From positions 1-46,610 of the forward strand of contig JAFCZJ010000027.1 of the NCBI GenBank assembly GCA_019314375.1: a stretch of 46,610 nucleotides of DNA. The letters run 5' to 3'. The number at the start of each line of letters is the position of its first letter. Position 1 is the stretch's first letter. The position numbers were made by a program, and so were the translations under genes. This document shows, one piece after another, positions 34,739 through 43,105 of the stretch. This stretch comes from Deltaproteobacteria bacterium (lineage in GTDB: Bacteria; Myxococcota; B64-G9). The notes under the pieces were generated by a model. The model ran no database searches. It had not been told where the DNA came from and was given only the letters and a program-made list of their open reading frames with translations.

Positions 34739-35542
34739 TCATTCTTGTTCCGGTGCCACCATGTCCAAGGGCGTACGGCCGGCATGGTCACGAGCCAGGG
34801 CGTCCGCCCCCGCTCGCATGAGAGGCTCGGCCACAAAGGAAGATCGGGCCAGGTGAAGCGGCGTCATGCCCTGCTTGTCGCGGGCTTCCAGATTGGCGCC
34901 GGCTTTCAATAGTTGCTCGACCACGAAAGCGTTCTCGGCCTCGTGCAGGGCCGTGCAGCCATAAACGTTTTTTGCCTCGATGTTGGCCCCTTCCCGGATT
35001 AACCAGGCCAGCGCCTGATCGCGACCGGTCAGCGAGGCCCAATGCAAAGGCGTCATGTCGTTTCGGGCCTTGGCCTCCAGGTTCGCGCCGGCTGCGTGCA
35101 GGGCCTCGGCGACTTTCAATCGATCCATCAAAAGGGCCGTGTGCAAAGGCGAAAAATTATAGCGATTTTTGGCCTGAAGTTCGGCCCCGGCCTTCAAGAG
35201 TACCGTGACCACTTCCACCTTGCGGGCCAAGTGCAAGGGCGTGAGCAGTCGCTGATCACGGGCATTCGGCGCGGCCCCCGCCGTGAGTAGAATTTGAGCC
35301 ACTTTGGCCGAGGCCGCCAGATGCAAGGGGGTAAGGCCCAGCGTATCGACGGCCTTGGGATCGGCACCCTCGGCCAGGGCGGCTTCAAGACCCGAGAGAT
35401 CGTTTATCAGGGCGGCGCGATGCAGGGCGCTCATGGCCTCGATGGATGGAGAGCCATGCAAGCGACTGACCTCGGGCCAGGGGTCTTGGCAGGCCGAGAC
35501 CCCGAGGGTCAGAGAAAGCAAAATGGTCACCAGGCGAAACAT
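34739..35542 (-). CDS. Ankyrin-repeat lipoprotein
   Basis: The 267-residue lipoprotein has the signal MFRLVTILLSLTLGVSA with Cys at the lipobox (VSAC). Seven ankyrin repeats follow, each with the TPLHLA / LLxAGA pattern (LGLTPLHLAASAKVAQILLT, NDMTPLHWASLTGRDQALAW, YGCTALHEAENAFVVEQLLK). Ankyrin repeats bind other proteins; an exported periplasmic or outer-membrane partner is likely here. ATG 35542 is chosen; a GTG two codons upstream (35548) is possible, and neither has a strong ribosome site. It is the first gene of the minus-strand operon down to 31880, with 28 nt to the next gene. Confidence 0.9.
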   Translation of the reverse strand: MFRLVTILLSLTLGVSACQDPWPEVSRLHGSPSIEAMSALHRAALINDLSGLEAALAEGADPKAVDTLGLTPLHLAASAKVAQILLTAGAAPNARDQRLLTPLHLARKVEVVTVLLKAGAELQAKNRYNFSPLHTALLMDRLKVAEALHAAGANLEAKARNDMTPLHWASLTGRDQALAWLIREGANIEAKNVYGCTALHEAENAFVVEQLLKAGANLEARDKQGMTPLHLARSSFVAEPLMRAGADALARDHAGRTPLDMVAPEQE

Positions 35543-35590
35543 GGGCACATCTTGCCGAGGTCTCCAGGCCTCGTCAAGGAGGGCGTCTGT

Positions 35591-35618
35591 TTGCGCTTCC
35601 TTCTGTTATGGGTAAGAT
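35591..35618 (+). promoter_or_regulatory. Weak candidate promoter for the gene at 35645
   Basis: TTGCGC (35591-35596) and TAAGAT (35613-35618) are separated by 16 nt, 27 nt before the ATG. It is the best match in the 102-nt gap between divergent genes, but the fit to consensus is modest. Confidence 0.25.
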
Positions 35619-35644
35619 TGTGGAAACGCGCCGAGGAGAAAACT

Positions 35645-36898
35645 ATGAAGACCCCCGTTTTGATGGTGATCGCTTGTTTGTTTATGCCGACCCTGGCCAT
35701 GGCCCAGGCACCAGCCTGGATGCCGGTGCAGGCCTATTTGGCCGACGCCGAGGGCAGTCCCTTGACCGGCGAGCATGACATTATTTTGACCCTCTATGGC
35801 ACCGACGTGGGCGGGCAGGCTTTGCTTGCCGAGACCCAGACGGTCTTGTTGGAGGAAGGGCTAGCCACCTTATTCTTGGGCAGCAACCAGCCTCTGGACT
35901 TGAGCCTCTTTGCGAACAACATCGAGTTGTTCCTGGGCATCGCGGTCGACGAGGATCCCGAGATGACCCCGCGTTTTCCCCTCGGCACCGTACCCTTCGC
36001 CGCCTTCGCCGAGCAGGCGGGCAATGCCCTGTCCTTAGACGGCCGCGCGGCGGACGAGTTTTTGTTGGCTGCCGATAACGCCGATATCCTGGCGGCCATG
36101 AGCTGTGCTGAAGGTCAGGTGGCCAAGGCGAGCGCCACGGGCTGGATCTGCGCCGATGACCTCAACACGGACTCCGGGGGTGACATCACCGAGGTGAATG
36201 CCGGCGACGGTCTTCTCGGCGGCGGGGTCAACGGTCCGGTGACATTGGCCGTGGAGTTCGGCGACTCGGGCGTTTTGACTTCGGTGGCTCGCAGTGACCA
36301 CGATCACGCCCTGGCTTACGCCGCCATCGGGCACGATCATGAGGCGACCTATGTCGATGAGGGACAGGCGGACAGCATCACCTCGGCGATGATCACGGAT
36401 GGGGAAGTCAGCTCCGCCGACATCGCCGAAGGCACTATCGTAGGCTCTGACCTCGACCCGGCCACCACCCTCACCGCGGCCGCCTTTGAATACCAGACCC
36501 CGCAAATCCGCTATCTCTCCTTGGCCGGGGGGACCTGCATCAAGAATCTTCCGGCGACCAACGAGATGTTCAGCTGCCAACTGGGGGCGAACAACACGGT
36601 CTTTTGGCCCGTGGATCTCCCGCTCGGTGCCAACATCACCGGTTTCCGTGGTCATTTCTTTTCGAACACCGGCACGATCGCTTGCAACCTTCGTAGAGGA
36701 AGCACGGCCTCGGGCACCTCGCTTGCGCAGATAGTCACCACGCTCAATGGGAATTGGCATTGGTCGCCCGAGGTGGCCCTGAATCATACGGTCGACACGA
36801 TCGACAACGCCTATGGCGTCGAATGCAGAAGCAACGGGCTCAGTACGGAGCAGCCGGTGAGCATGCTGCAAATTCGCTACACCGTCCCCGGTCCATAA
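35645..36898 (+). CDS. Secreted surface protein with tail-fibre-like repeat region (paralog of 38563-40313)
   Basis: The 417-residue protein has a clean signal peptide (MKTPVLMVIACLFMPTLAMA, cut before QAPAW). Its N-terminal domain (APAWMPVQAYLADAEGSPL, HDIILTLYGTDVGGQALL, LGTVPFAAFAEQA; residues 22-130) is shared with the paralog. Next comes one copy of the Cys unit CAEGQVAKASATGWICADD, then a collagen/fibre-like segment (VARSDHDH, ITSAMITDGEVSSADIAEGT) and a C-terminal beta-rich head of about 140 residues with Cys pairs. This layout resembles phage tail-fibre and surface-fibre proteins widespread in Myxococcota and Planctomycetes. ATG 35645 has GAGGAG upstream. Function unknown; surface attachment is a guess. 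Confidence 0.85.
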   Translation: MKTPVLMVIACLFMPTLAMAQAPAWMPVQAYLADAEGSPLTGEHDIILTLYGTDVGGQALLAETQTVLLEEGLATLFLGSNQPLDLSLFANNIELFLGIAVDEDPEMTPRFPLGTVPFAAFAEQAGNALSLDGRAADEFLLAADNADILAAMSCAEGQVAKASATGWICADDLNTDSGGDITEVNAGDGLLGGGVNGPVTLAVEFGDSGVLTSVARSDHDHALAYAAIGHDHEATYVDEGQADSITSAMITDGEVSSADIAEGTIVGSDLDPATTLTAAAFEYQTPQIRYLSLAGGTCIKNLPATNEMFSCQLGANNTVFWPVDLPLGANITGFRGHFFSNTGTIACNLRRGSTASGTSLAQIVTTLNGNWHWSPEVALNHTVDTIDNAYGVECRSNGLSTEQPVSMLQIRYTVPGP

Positions 36899-36937
36899 CT
36901 CAGTCCGTAGTTTCGGATAGATTGACTCCATGGAACT

Positions 36938-36974
36938 GGCCCCGTTCTTTGTGCTATCATCGCTCAACGGGGCC
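36938..36974. promoter_or_regulatory. 9-bp inverted repeat between fibre-like and DUF362 genes
   Basis: GGCCCCGTT (36938-36946) pairs exactly with 36966-36974 around a 19-nt loop. It lies in the 94-nt gap before the ATG at 36993. There is no run of T after it, so an operator or leader hairpin is as likely as a terminator. Confidence 0.35.
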
Positions 36975-36992
36975 GGCCCGGACGACTAGACC

Positions 36993-38069
36993 ATGACGAA
37001 AAACAAGACCCCACCCAAGCTCAAACTCGATTCCATCAACCGACGTGGATTTATACGCCAGGTTGCCGGGGGCGCGGCCTTGCTTGCCGCGGCCGGTTGT
37101 TTACCCCACGTGGACGGCGAATGGGAGCATTGTGGCGGCGACGGCGATTGTCAGGGGGAGGTGCCTGAAGTGCCCAGCCCCCGCTCCAATTTGGTGGTGG
37201 AGGTGCGGGACGATTTGGCGGTCAACACGGAAACCCTTGAAGTGGATGCTTCCCGGGTGGACGCCATGGTGCGTGCCGGTCTTTTGGCTTTGACCGGTGC
37301 CTCCGATATGGCGGGGGCCTGGGCCGAGATCATCCCGGAGCGGCAGGCGGGAGAACGTGTTGGTTTCAAGGTCAACTGCTTGAATTCCTGGGTGCCCACT
37401 CGGCCCGAACTGGTGGTCTCCTTGCTCGACGGCCTTCGAGAGGCCGGAGCCGACGCCGCGGATCTTTTCGTCTGGGATCGCACGGAGCGCGAACTTGAGC
37501 AATGTGGGTTCTCTGTCGAAAGCATGGGCGCGGATTGCCTGGGCACCTTCGTGAGCGGCACGGACAAAAGCGGACCCGGCTACGAATGCGAGTCTTGTTG
37601 CCTGACGGAACGCAATATCTATTGGACCAAATTGTTGACCCAAGAGACCGATCATTTGATCAACGTGGCGGTGATGAAAAACCACCTGGCCGCGGGTTTC
37701 ACCGGCGTTTTGAAAAATCACTATGGTTCGTTTTCGAGGCCCGGCGACTTTCACGAGAACTGCGGCGAGCACATCGCCCGGCTCAACGCCCTGCCCGCCA
37801 TCACCGGCGTTTCTCGTTTGTTCGTGATGGACGCGCTCATCGGCGTTTGCAATGGGGACACGGACAAGCCGCCGGATTGCATCCCCAAGCGCATGTTCTT
37901 TTCCTTCGATCCCGTGGCCATCGACCGGCGGGGCTTATTATTAAGAGACGAAATGCGCCAAGCGGTCTACGAACTCGGGCCGGGCGCTCCCGCGGACTAC
38001 CTGAACCTCGCCACCGAACTGGGCATCGGCGCGGCAGACTACGAATTACAACTCATCGATCTCACCTGA
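36993..38069 (+). CDS. DUF362 family Tat lipoprotein
   Basis: The 358-residue protein has a twin-arginine signal (NRRGFIRQVAGGAALLAAAG) ending in a lipobox Cys (AAAGC), so it is exported folded and lipidated. The mature part is DUF362: VGFKVNCLNSWVP, ELVVSLLDGLREAGAD, LFVWDRTERELEQCGF, LINVAVMKNHLAAGFTG, KNHYGSF and FSFDPVAIDRRGLLL. Several additional Cys are present (ECESCCL; CLPHVDGEWEHCGGDGDC), but no classical ferredoxin motif. It lies between the two fibre-like paralogs. The start ATG has no strong ribosome site. A role in metal or redox chemistry at the cell surface is speculative. Confidence 0.9.
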   Translation: MTKNKTPPKLKLDSINRRGFIRQVAGGAALLAAAGCLPHVDGEWEHCGGDGDCQGEVPEVPSPRSNLVVEVRDDLAVNTETLEVDASRVDAMVRAGLLALTGASDMAGAWAEIIPERQAGERVGFKVNCLNSWVPTRPELVVSLLDGLREAGADAADLFVWDRTERELEQCGFSVESMGADCLGTFVSGTDKSGPGYECESCCLTERNIYWTKLLTQETDHLINVAVMKNHLAAGFTGVLKNHYGSFSRPGDFHENCGEHIARLNALPAITGVSRLFVMDALIGVCNGDTDKPPDCIPKRMFFSFDPVAIDRRGLLLRDEMRQAVYELGPGAPADYLNLATELGIGAADYELQLIDLT

Positions 38070-38104
38070 GTCGAATGATAAAAAATATTAGAAAGGGAGA
38101 ATTT

Positions 38105-38503
38105 ATGAAGGCACGGTGTTTGGTTATGTTCGGGTTTTTGTTGGGTCTGGTTTTGGTCTTGTCCGCTTGCAGTGATGACGGAGCGCCGACCGGGGCCTGC
38201 GATGACGGAAGCAAGAGTCAGAACGAAAGCGACGTGGACTGCGGTGGTGTTTGCGGGGCCTGTCCGGCCGGCAAGGCCTGCGGAGCGGATGGGGACTGTG
38301 AAAGCGGTAGCTGCGTCGACAGCGTTTGTCAGGAATCCGAGACTTCGCCGAAGCTGCCGAGTCACGTCAAGCAGACGGCCGGCGGGGGCAGCGCCACTTC
38401 GCCCAACTTCCAGGCCAAGGTCCGGGTGGGGGCACCCTTGCCCGCGGGCACAAGCTCCGGCTCCGGTAAAGAGATCAGCGGCAGCAGCCCAGCGTCACCC
38501 TGA
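38105..38503 (+). CDS. Small Cys-rich lipoprotein
   Basis: This 132-residue lipoprotein has the signal MKARCLVMFGFLLGLVLVLS and a canonical LSAC lipobox. The next region (residues 30-75) is the well-known short Cys-rich module of myxobacterial surface proteins (CDDGSKSQNESDVDCGG, CGACPAGKACGADGDCESG). The last 50 residues are Ser/Gly/Pro-rich without clear structure and end in SGSSPASP. AAGGGAG lies 5 nt before the ATG. It is 35 nt after the DUF362 gene and just before the second fibre-like gene, so the three may be co-transcribed. No function is known for the module. Confidence 0.82.
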   Translation: MKARCLVMFGFLLGLVLVLSACSDDGAPTGACDDGSKSQNESDVDCGGVCGACPAGKACGADGDCESGSCVDSVCQESETSPKLPSHVKQTAGGGSATSPNFQAKVRVGAPLPAGTSSGSGKEISGSSPASP

Positions 38504-39009
38504 TGTCTTGGGACCATGAAAAAGCAAAAACACAAACACAAACGAAGCGCATAAGGGAAATCATGAAAATCACAAAACTGATCGCCATTTTTTGTTTTCT
38601 TGTTCCAAGTTCGGCCTTTGCCCAGGCACCGGCCTGGATGCCGGTGCAGGCCTATCTGGCCGACGCCGAAGGCGCGCCCCTGAGCGGCGAGCATGACATC
38701 GGTCTGACTCTTTATGACGCCGATGGGCAGGTCTTGTTTGCTGAGACCCAGACCGTGCTTTTGGATGAAGGTTTGGCGACGCTTTATCTGGGTGCCAATC
38801 AGACCCTGGACCTGGCCTTGTTTGCCGCTAACCAAGAGGTCTCTTTGGGCATCGCCGTGGACGACGATCCGGAGATGAGCCCGCGCTTCACCCTGGGCAC
38901 GGTGCCCTTCGCCGCCTTCGCCCAGCATGCGGCCAGCGCCGACTCCCTGGGTGAGCACAGCGCCGAAGACTTTTTGCTGGCGGCCGACGACGCTGACACC
39001 CTGGCGGGA

Positions 39010-39600
39010 CTGACCTGCGCCGAGGGCCAGGTGGCCAAGGCCGGCACCGAGGGCTGGATCTGCTCCGACGACGCGCCGAGGGCCAGGTGGCCAAGGCCGG
39101 CACCGAGGGCTGGATCTGCTCCGACGACGTGGATACGGACACGGATGCCTTGGCCGCCCTGAGCTGCGCCGAAGGCCAAGTGCCGAAGGCCAGCGCTGCC
39201 GGCTGGGTCTGCGCCGACGACATCAATACCGATATTGACACAGACACCTTGGCCTCGTTGATTTGCGCCGATGATCAGGTGGTCAAGGCCACCGCCACGG
39301 GTTGGGTTTGCGCCGACGACATCGACACCGATACCGACACCCTGGCGGCTTTGACTTGTGCGGACGATCAAGTGGCCAAGGCCAGCGCCACGGGTTGGGT
39401 TTGCGCCGACGACACAGACATCGATACCGACACCCTGGCGGCCCTGATTTGCGCCGATGATCAAGTGGTCAAGGCCAGCGCCACGGGTTGGGTTTGCGCC
39501 GACGACATCGACACCGATACCGACACCTTCGCGGCTTTGACCTGCGCCGATGGCGAAGTGCCCAAGGCGAGCGCTACCGGTTGGCTCTGCGGCACGGACA
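39010..39600 (+). repeat. Array of about six Cys-rich 31-33-residue coding repeats
   Basis: Each unit reads C-A-x-x-Q-V-x-K-A-x-x-x-G-W-x-C-A-D-D followed by an Asp/Thr spacer (DTDTDTLAAL). The units are 93-99 bp long; several stretches of the later units are nearly identical at DNA level. The paralog at 35645 has only one unit, so the array has expanded in this copy. Confidence 0.85.
39017..39129 (+). repeat. Exact 56-bp tandem duplication that breaks the reading frame
   Basis: Bases 39017-39072 are repeated exactly as 39073-39128, and one further base (39073 and 39129) also matches. The period of 56 is two more than a multiple of three. The other units of this gene differ from each other at many positions, so an exact copy must be recent or artificial. 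Confidence 0.95.
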
Positions 39601-40368
39601 TCAATACGGATTCCGGTGGCGACATCACAGGGGTGAACTCCGGTAGCGGCTTGACGGGTGGCGGGATGACCGGTGTTGTAACTCTCTCGGCGAATTTTGC
39701 CGGCACGGGCAGCGCGACCACCGTGGCCCGAAGCGATCACAACCACGACACAGCCTACGTCAACGAGGGACAGGTGGACAGCATCACCTCCGCGATGATC
39801 AGGGACAGCCAGGTTAGCAGTGCGGACATCGCCACCGACGCCGTCGGCACCTCGGAAATCCTCAATGGCACAATCCTCGGCACGGACATCAATCCGGCCA
39901 CGACCATCACCGCCGCCGGCTACAACTACGAGTCCGCCCAAACCCGCTATCACTCGATCGCTGGTTGCTCTTGCCGCCTAAAAAATCTTGAGATGCGTGC
40001 TAGCAACGAAGCATTGTGGACGGTCGATTTACCCAATGGTGCCACCATCCGGAACTTCCGGGTCTTTCTCTATGACGGCTCGGGTCAGATCACCTGCTCT
40101 CTTCACAGCGGTACCTTCAATAACGGTTTGACCCTCGCGACGGTCGATTCCGTTGATGGCGCTGCTTGGCATTGGACCCCCGAGGCGACCTTGAACACCG
40201 TGGTCAACACGGCCACCAACGCCTACGCCGTTAAGTGCATAAGCGACGGCAACTCCTCGGACCAGCCGGTCGGCGCGTTGAGAATCGGCTACACGGTCCC
40301 CAGGCCGGATTGATATCTGGTTTTTTCTTGAGCCAGGATCCGCCCTCCCCAAAGATCTGCGATTCCAC

Positions 40369-41265
40369 TTACTTGAGTCGAATGCGAGTCAGGGCGGCCT
40401 TGGCGGCTTTGGCGTCGCCGGCGCCGCCGGCCCAGCGCAGGATGGCGCCGTCTGTTTGGAGGGCGCTGAAGCTGTCGTCTGGGGTTTTGCCCATGGCCTT
40501 ACATAGGCCGTCTTTGCTTTCGGCTTTGATGCTTAGTTTTTTGGCCAGGGCTTGGCAGACAGCAGTTGCCGCCTTGGCTGAGGGATAGACCGCTCGGGTG
40601 AGTTGCAGGTCGAATTCGGCACCTGCGTGGGTGGCGCTGACGGCCTTGCCGCCTTTGTCCAAGAGCAGATCGCCTTCTCCGTCGAACCAGAGGGTTTTTG
40701 CGGTTTCCGCGTTGGGGAGATAGCGCAAGGAGCCCTTGACGGCACCTTTGGGCAAGAACGCGGTTTCGGTTGGGATTCGGGCTTGGCCGGTTAGTTTTGC
40801 AAAGACGACAAGCCCTAAGGCGGTCATGTCTTTGTTGGCTTGCTCGGAGGCCTTTTGGGCGATGACCCGGGCGTAGACCGCGCCGCGGAAAAACGAGAGC
40901 ATGTTGGGGCCTAAGGCCGCGGGCGTGGTGAATCCTTTTGGGAGGGTGCCCTTGGCGTTCATGGACCAGATGCCGAAGGCGTCTGCTTCCGAGCCCATGC
41001 GGTAGATGGCCACGGAGAGCTCGCCACACTTGGCCTTGTAAGTTCGCACGCCCAGATCCTTGAAGCCGTAAGCCAAAAAGACTTCGGCCCCGCCGTTCAT
41101 GTAGTCGAAGAGCTTGTTGCCCACAAAGTGATCGGCAGCGGCCGCGGCCTTGATGCCCGCCTTGGGCGCGCCTTCGGGCAGCAGGCCCAAAACTTCAGAG
41201 GCCGCGAGGGCGGGTGTGTTGAACAGGGCAAGCGCAAGAAGAAGCAAGAGGGTGGCTTTGGGCAT
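40369..41265 (-). CDS. DUF6599-like exported protein
   Basis: The 298-residue protein has a signal peptide (MPKATLLLLLALALFNTPAL, cut near ALA). The conserved core KLFDYMNGGAEVFLAYGFKD, VAIYRMGSEADAFGIWSMN and LSFFRGAVYARVI identifies the DUF6599 family. It continues with FLPKGAVKGSLRYLPN, DLQLTRAVYPSAKAAT and a C-terminal ALQTDGAILRWAGGAGDAKA. The family is exported and of unknown function. AAGGAG lies 7 nt before the ATG at 41265. It follows the DUF362 gene in the same direction with a hairpin element between them. The gap of 55 nt to the convergent fibre-like gene shows nothing notable. Confidence 0.87.
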   Translation of the reverse strand: MPKATLLLLLALALFNTPALAASEVLGLLPEGAPKAGIKAAAAADHFVGNKLFDYMNGGAEVFLAYGFKDLGVRTYKAKCGELSVAIYRMGSEADAFGIWSMNAKGTLPKGFTTPAALGPNMLSFFRGAVYARVIAQKASEQANKDMTALGLVVFAKLTGQARIPTETAFLPKGAVKGSLRYLPNAETAKTLWFDGEGDLLLDKGGKAVSATHAGAEFDLQLTRAVYPSAKAATAVCQALAKKLSIKAESKDGLCKAMGKTPDDSFSALQTDGAILRWAGGAGDAKAAKAALTRIRLK

Positions 41266-41277
41266 GTGGATCTCCTT

Positions 41278-41346
41278 AGAGGCCCTACCTAATGTCTCGT
41301 ATGATGCTATCTAGGGCCTCTTATGCTGCGCGGCCATGCCGCGCAG
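41278..41346. repeat. Two-hairpin intergenic element, copy 2 (related to 7388-7445)
   Basis: The first hairpin has AGAGGCCCTA arms (41278-41287 and 41312-41321). The second is a perfect 9-bp stem CTGCGCGGC-CAT-GCCGCGCAG (41326-41346). It ends 4 nt before the stop of the DUF362 gene at 41350 and could terminate that minus-strand transcript. The same modules recur near 7388 between divergent genes, so it is also a repeat family. Confidence 0.65.
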
Positions 41347-41349
41347 TAT

Positions 41350-42282
41350 CTACAGGGTCAGTTCGACAAAAGCTCCGGCGCTGGGCTTGAGTTTACCCAC
41401 GCCCAATTTTTGTGCGGCCATCAGATGTTTGATTTGACGGGCCCGGACGCGGCGCTTGTACAGGGGGGCCAGTTCCACGGCGGCTGCATCGACGGCCACC
41501 GGGTCAATGCCCGCGAGCAAGGTCTGTCGCTCGATGATCTCGCCCGGCCCGGCCGGGCCGCCCGAGGCCATGATGCTCAGGGCATCCATGATGCTCAAGT
41601 CGGTCTTGATCAGGCTTGCCAGGTCGGCGATGGCCTGGTTCATCTCAAAGCGAGAATGGAAGCTCTCTCGATCGAGCACCAGACCCATGTGACCCTTGAT
41701 GCCGCCGGAAAAACCGGCCGCCATGTGGCTCTTGGCCAGGGGCATGGCGATGTGTACGTCGGCTTCCAGGGCGATTTTGAGGATCTTTGTTTTTTTTAAG
41801 ACTTTTCCCCGGGCTATTTTTTTCTCCACATAGTGCTTGCCGTCCATGGGCAAAAGCAGGTGGACGTTCAAGCCCTTGCATGCCGCTTCGATTCCGTTCA
41901 GCCGTCGGCAAGCCTCCGGGTTGCGCATGGGGTGATCGACGATCATCACTTTTTTCGCGCCGGCCTTGATGGCTTCTTTGGCCGCGGCGACCACCAAACG
42001 CGGATCGGTGGTGGCACGACGTTCGGGCGAGGTAGCAAAGCCCATGTTGGGCTTGAGCATGACGGTCTGGCCTTTTTTGACGAAGGCCTTCATGCCGCCC
42101 AAAGGTTCCAATAGCTTAATCAGGGCCTTTTGAGGGTCGGCCTTGACGCCAGGGCCCGAAATCTTAACCAACTCAGCCCTGGGGGCGGCTTGTCCTGTTG
42201 CCGCATGGCCGCTTATGGCCAGCGCGGCCCCGGCCAAAGCCGTCCGCTTGATGAACTCACGCCGATCATGGGATTGGCTCAT
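41350..42282 (-). CDS. DUF362 family protein with Tat signal
   Basis: The 310-residue protein starts MSQSHDRREFIKRTALAGAA, a twin-arginine signal, with cleavage likely after GQAA. DUF362 features follow: VMLKPNMGFATSPE, KKVMIVDHPMRNPEACRRLN, VHIAMPLAKSHMAAGFSGG, IKGHMGLVLDRESFHSRFEM and LAGIDPVAVDAAAVE. It is close in layout to the protein at 21212 (both 310 residues, neither with ferredoxin Cys). ATG 42282 has AAGGAG 7 nt upstream; the ATG at 42303 lacks this. A TATAAT on the minus strand lies 24 nt upstream. The DUF6599-like gene follows, a pairing that may reflect joint function. Confidence 0.9.
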   Translation of the reverse strand: MSQSHDRREFIKRTALAGAALAISGHAATGQAAPRAELVKISGPGVKADPQKALIKLLEPLGGMKAFVKKGQTVMLKPNMGFATSPERRATTDPRLVVAAAKEAIKAGAKKVMIVDHPMRNPEACRRLNGIEAACKGLNVHLLLPMDGKHYVEKKIARGKVLKKTKILKIALEADVHIAMPLAKSHMAAGFSGGIKGHMGLVLDRESFHSRFEMNQAIADLASLIKTDLSIMDALSIMASGGPAGPGEIIERQTLLAGIDPVAVDAAAVELAPLYKRRVRARQIKHLMAAQKLGVGKLKPSAGAFVELTL

Positions 42283-42305
42283 GGGGTCTCCTTGTGGGCT
42301 CAATG

Positions 42306-42311
42306 ATTATA
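42306..42311 (-). promoter_or_regulatory. Candidate -10 box for the DUF362 gene at 41350
   Basis: On the minus strand this reads TATAAT, the exact consensus. It would place the transcript start about 18 nt before the ATG at 42282. The -35 region (about TGAATG) is poor. Confidence 0.35.
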
Positions 42312-42408
42312 CGAACCTAGCACAGCATTCATTCAGGACCTAGTTGGATGGCCGGGCTCTTGACATGGCTTGGACCCTGCGGCAAGGTCGGCTCGATACG
42401 AGGTGATG

Positions 42409-43098
42409 ATGAGTGGAATGCGAAGAATCTTGATGCTCGTCCTGGGCTGCATGTTGTTGACCGGCAGCGCCTGGGCCTACATCGCTCCTCCCGGCTGGTT
42501 GATGGACAAGCTTGCGACCAAGCGCAGCCAAACAGGCCTGCGGCGCATCAAGGTGCAGCTTAAGTGCAAGGGAGGTGAAGAGACCTTATATATTAAGGCC
42601 GGCGGCAAGGTGCGCCGAGAGCGAGCCGACGGCTCGGTCGAGCTTTGCCTCAGCGGCAAATGCTATGAAAGAGAAAAAGGCCAGAAAAAATACCGGCTTT
42701 TGCCCGCCTGGACCTATCTGCGCTACTACTATTTCGCCGAGCGATCCGCCAGCGGCAAGCGCTATTTGGCGCTGATGCGGGGCTGGGGCGTGAACACCAA
42801 GGTGGACACCCTGGCCCGCGTGGCCTCCCGCGTGGCCGTGGTCCTCGGTGCAAAGAACTGGGAACGGGACCGGCCCCAGTTCTGGATGGACAAGGACTTG
42901 TATCTACCCCTGCGCTTCATGGTGCTTGATGACAAGGCCATGGTGCAGATCGACTGGCTGGATTGGGGCAGCCGGGCCAGCGGGGACTGGTTTCCCGGGC
43001 GACTGAAGGTGTCCAGGGATGGTCAGGAAATAGAGAATTGCGAAACGATGAGCGTGGACGTGAAGCAGGCCCTGCCCGACGAGATGTTCAAGAAATAG
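42409..43098 (+). CDS. Exported protein, LolA-like or outer-membrane lipoprotein-sorting fold
   Basis: The 229-residue protein has a signal peptide (MSGMRRILMLVLGCMLLTGSAWAY). The mature part has the layout of LolA-like half-barrels: GLRRIKVQLKCKGGEETLYI, GKVRRERADGSVELCLSG, YLRYYYFAERSASGKRYLAL, FWMDKDLYLPLRFMVLDDKA and DWFPGRLKVSRDGQ, closing with QALPDEMFKK. That last element is typical of outer-membrane lipoprotein-sorting proteins. ATG 42409 is chosen because GAGG is 5 nt upstream; 42406 and 42418 are alternatives. It is divergent from the DUF362 gene and convergent with the MEMO gene, 7 nt apart. It probably binds lipids or lipoproteins; this is inference. Confidence 0.75.
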   Translation: MSGMRRILMLVLGCMLLTGSAWAYIAPPGWLMDKLATKRSQTGLRRIKVQLKCKGGEETLYIKAGGKVRRERADGSVELCLSGKCYEREKGQKKYRLLPAWTYLRYYYFAERSASGKRYLALMRGWGVNTKVDTLARVASRVAVVLGAKNWERDRPQFWMDKDLYLPLRFMVLDDKAMVQIDWLDWGSRASGDWFPGRLKVSRDGQEIENCETMSVDVKQALPDEMFKK

Positions 43099-43105
43099 AA
43101 ACCCC

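Larger units (their letters stand above)
38563..40313 (+). pseudogene. Secreted fibre-like protein, frameshifted by a 56-bp duplication (paralog of 35645-36898)
   Basis: The first frame runs from ATG 38563 (MKITKLIAIFCFLVPSSAFA, signal peptide) through the same N-terminal domain as the protein at 35645 and into the first Cys unit. It then shifts at the 56-bp duplication and stops at 39162. The second frame picks up the same unit and continues to 40313: five and a half Cys units (CADDQVVKASATGWVCADD with DTDTDTLAAL spacers), the VARSDHNHDTAYVNEGQ stalk and the beta-rich head ending IGYTVPRPD. Removing one copy of the duplication restores a single frame of about 563 residues. It is therefore either a recent pseudogene, a switchable gene or an assembly error. 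Confidence 0.88.

Noticed and set aside
38503..38562. ATG at 38503 overlapping the previous stop as the start of the fibre-like gene
   Set aside because: It would put about 20 hydrophilic residues before the signal peptide; the ATG at 38563 gives a clean signal and matches the paralog.
39010..39600. A repeat array that could be taken for a CRISPR
   Set aside because: The units are coding, in frame, 93-99 bp long and diverged, with no short constant repeat and unique spacers; no cas genes are nearby.
38799..39953. A long minus-strand frame opposite the repeat array
   Set aside because: It is the complement of an Asp/Thr-rich coding repeat and simply mirrors it; the plus-strand frames align to the paralog at 35645.
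42360..42365. A consensus TTGACA as a promoter for the gene at 42409
   Set aside because: No acceptable -10 box occurs 15-19 nt downstream.
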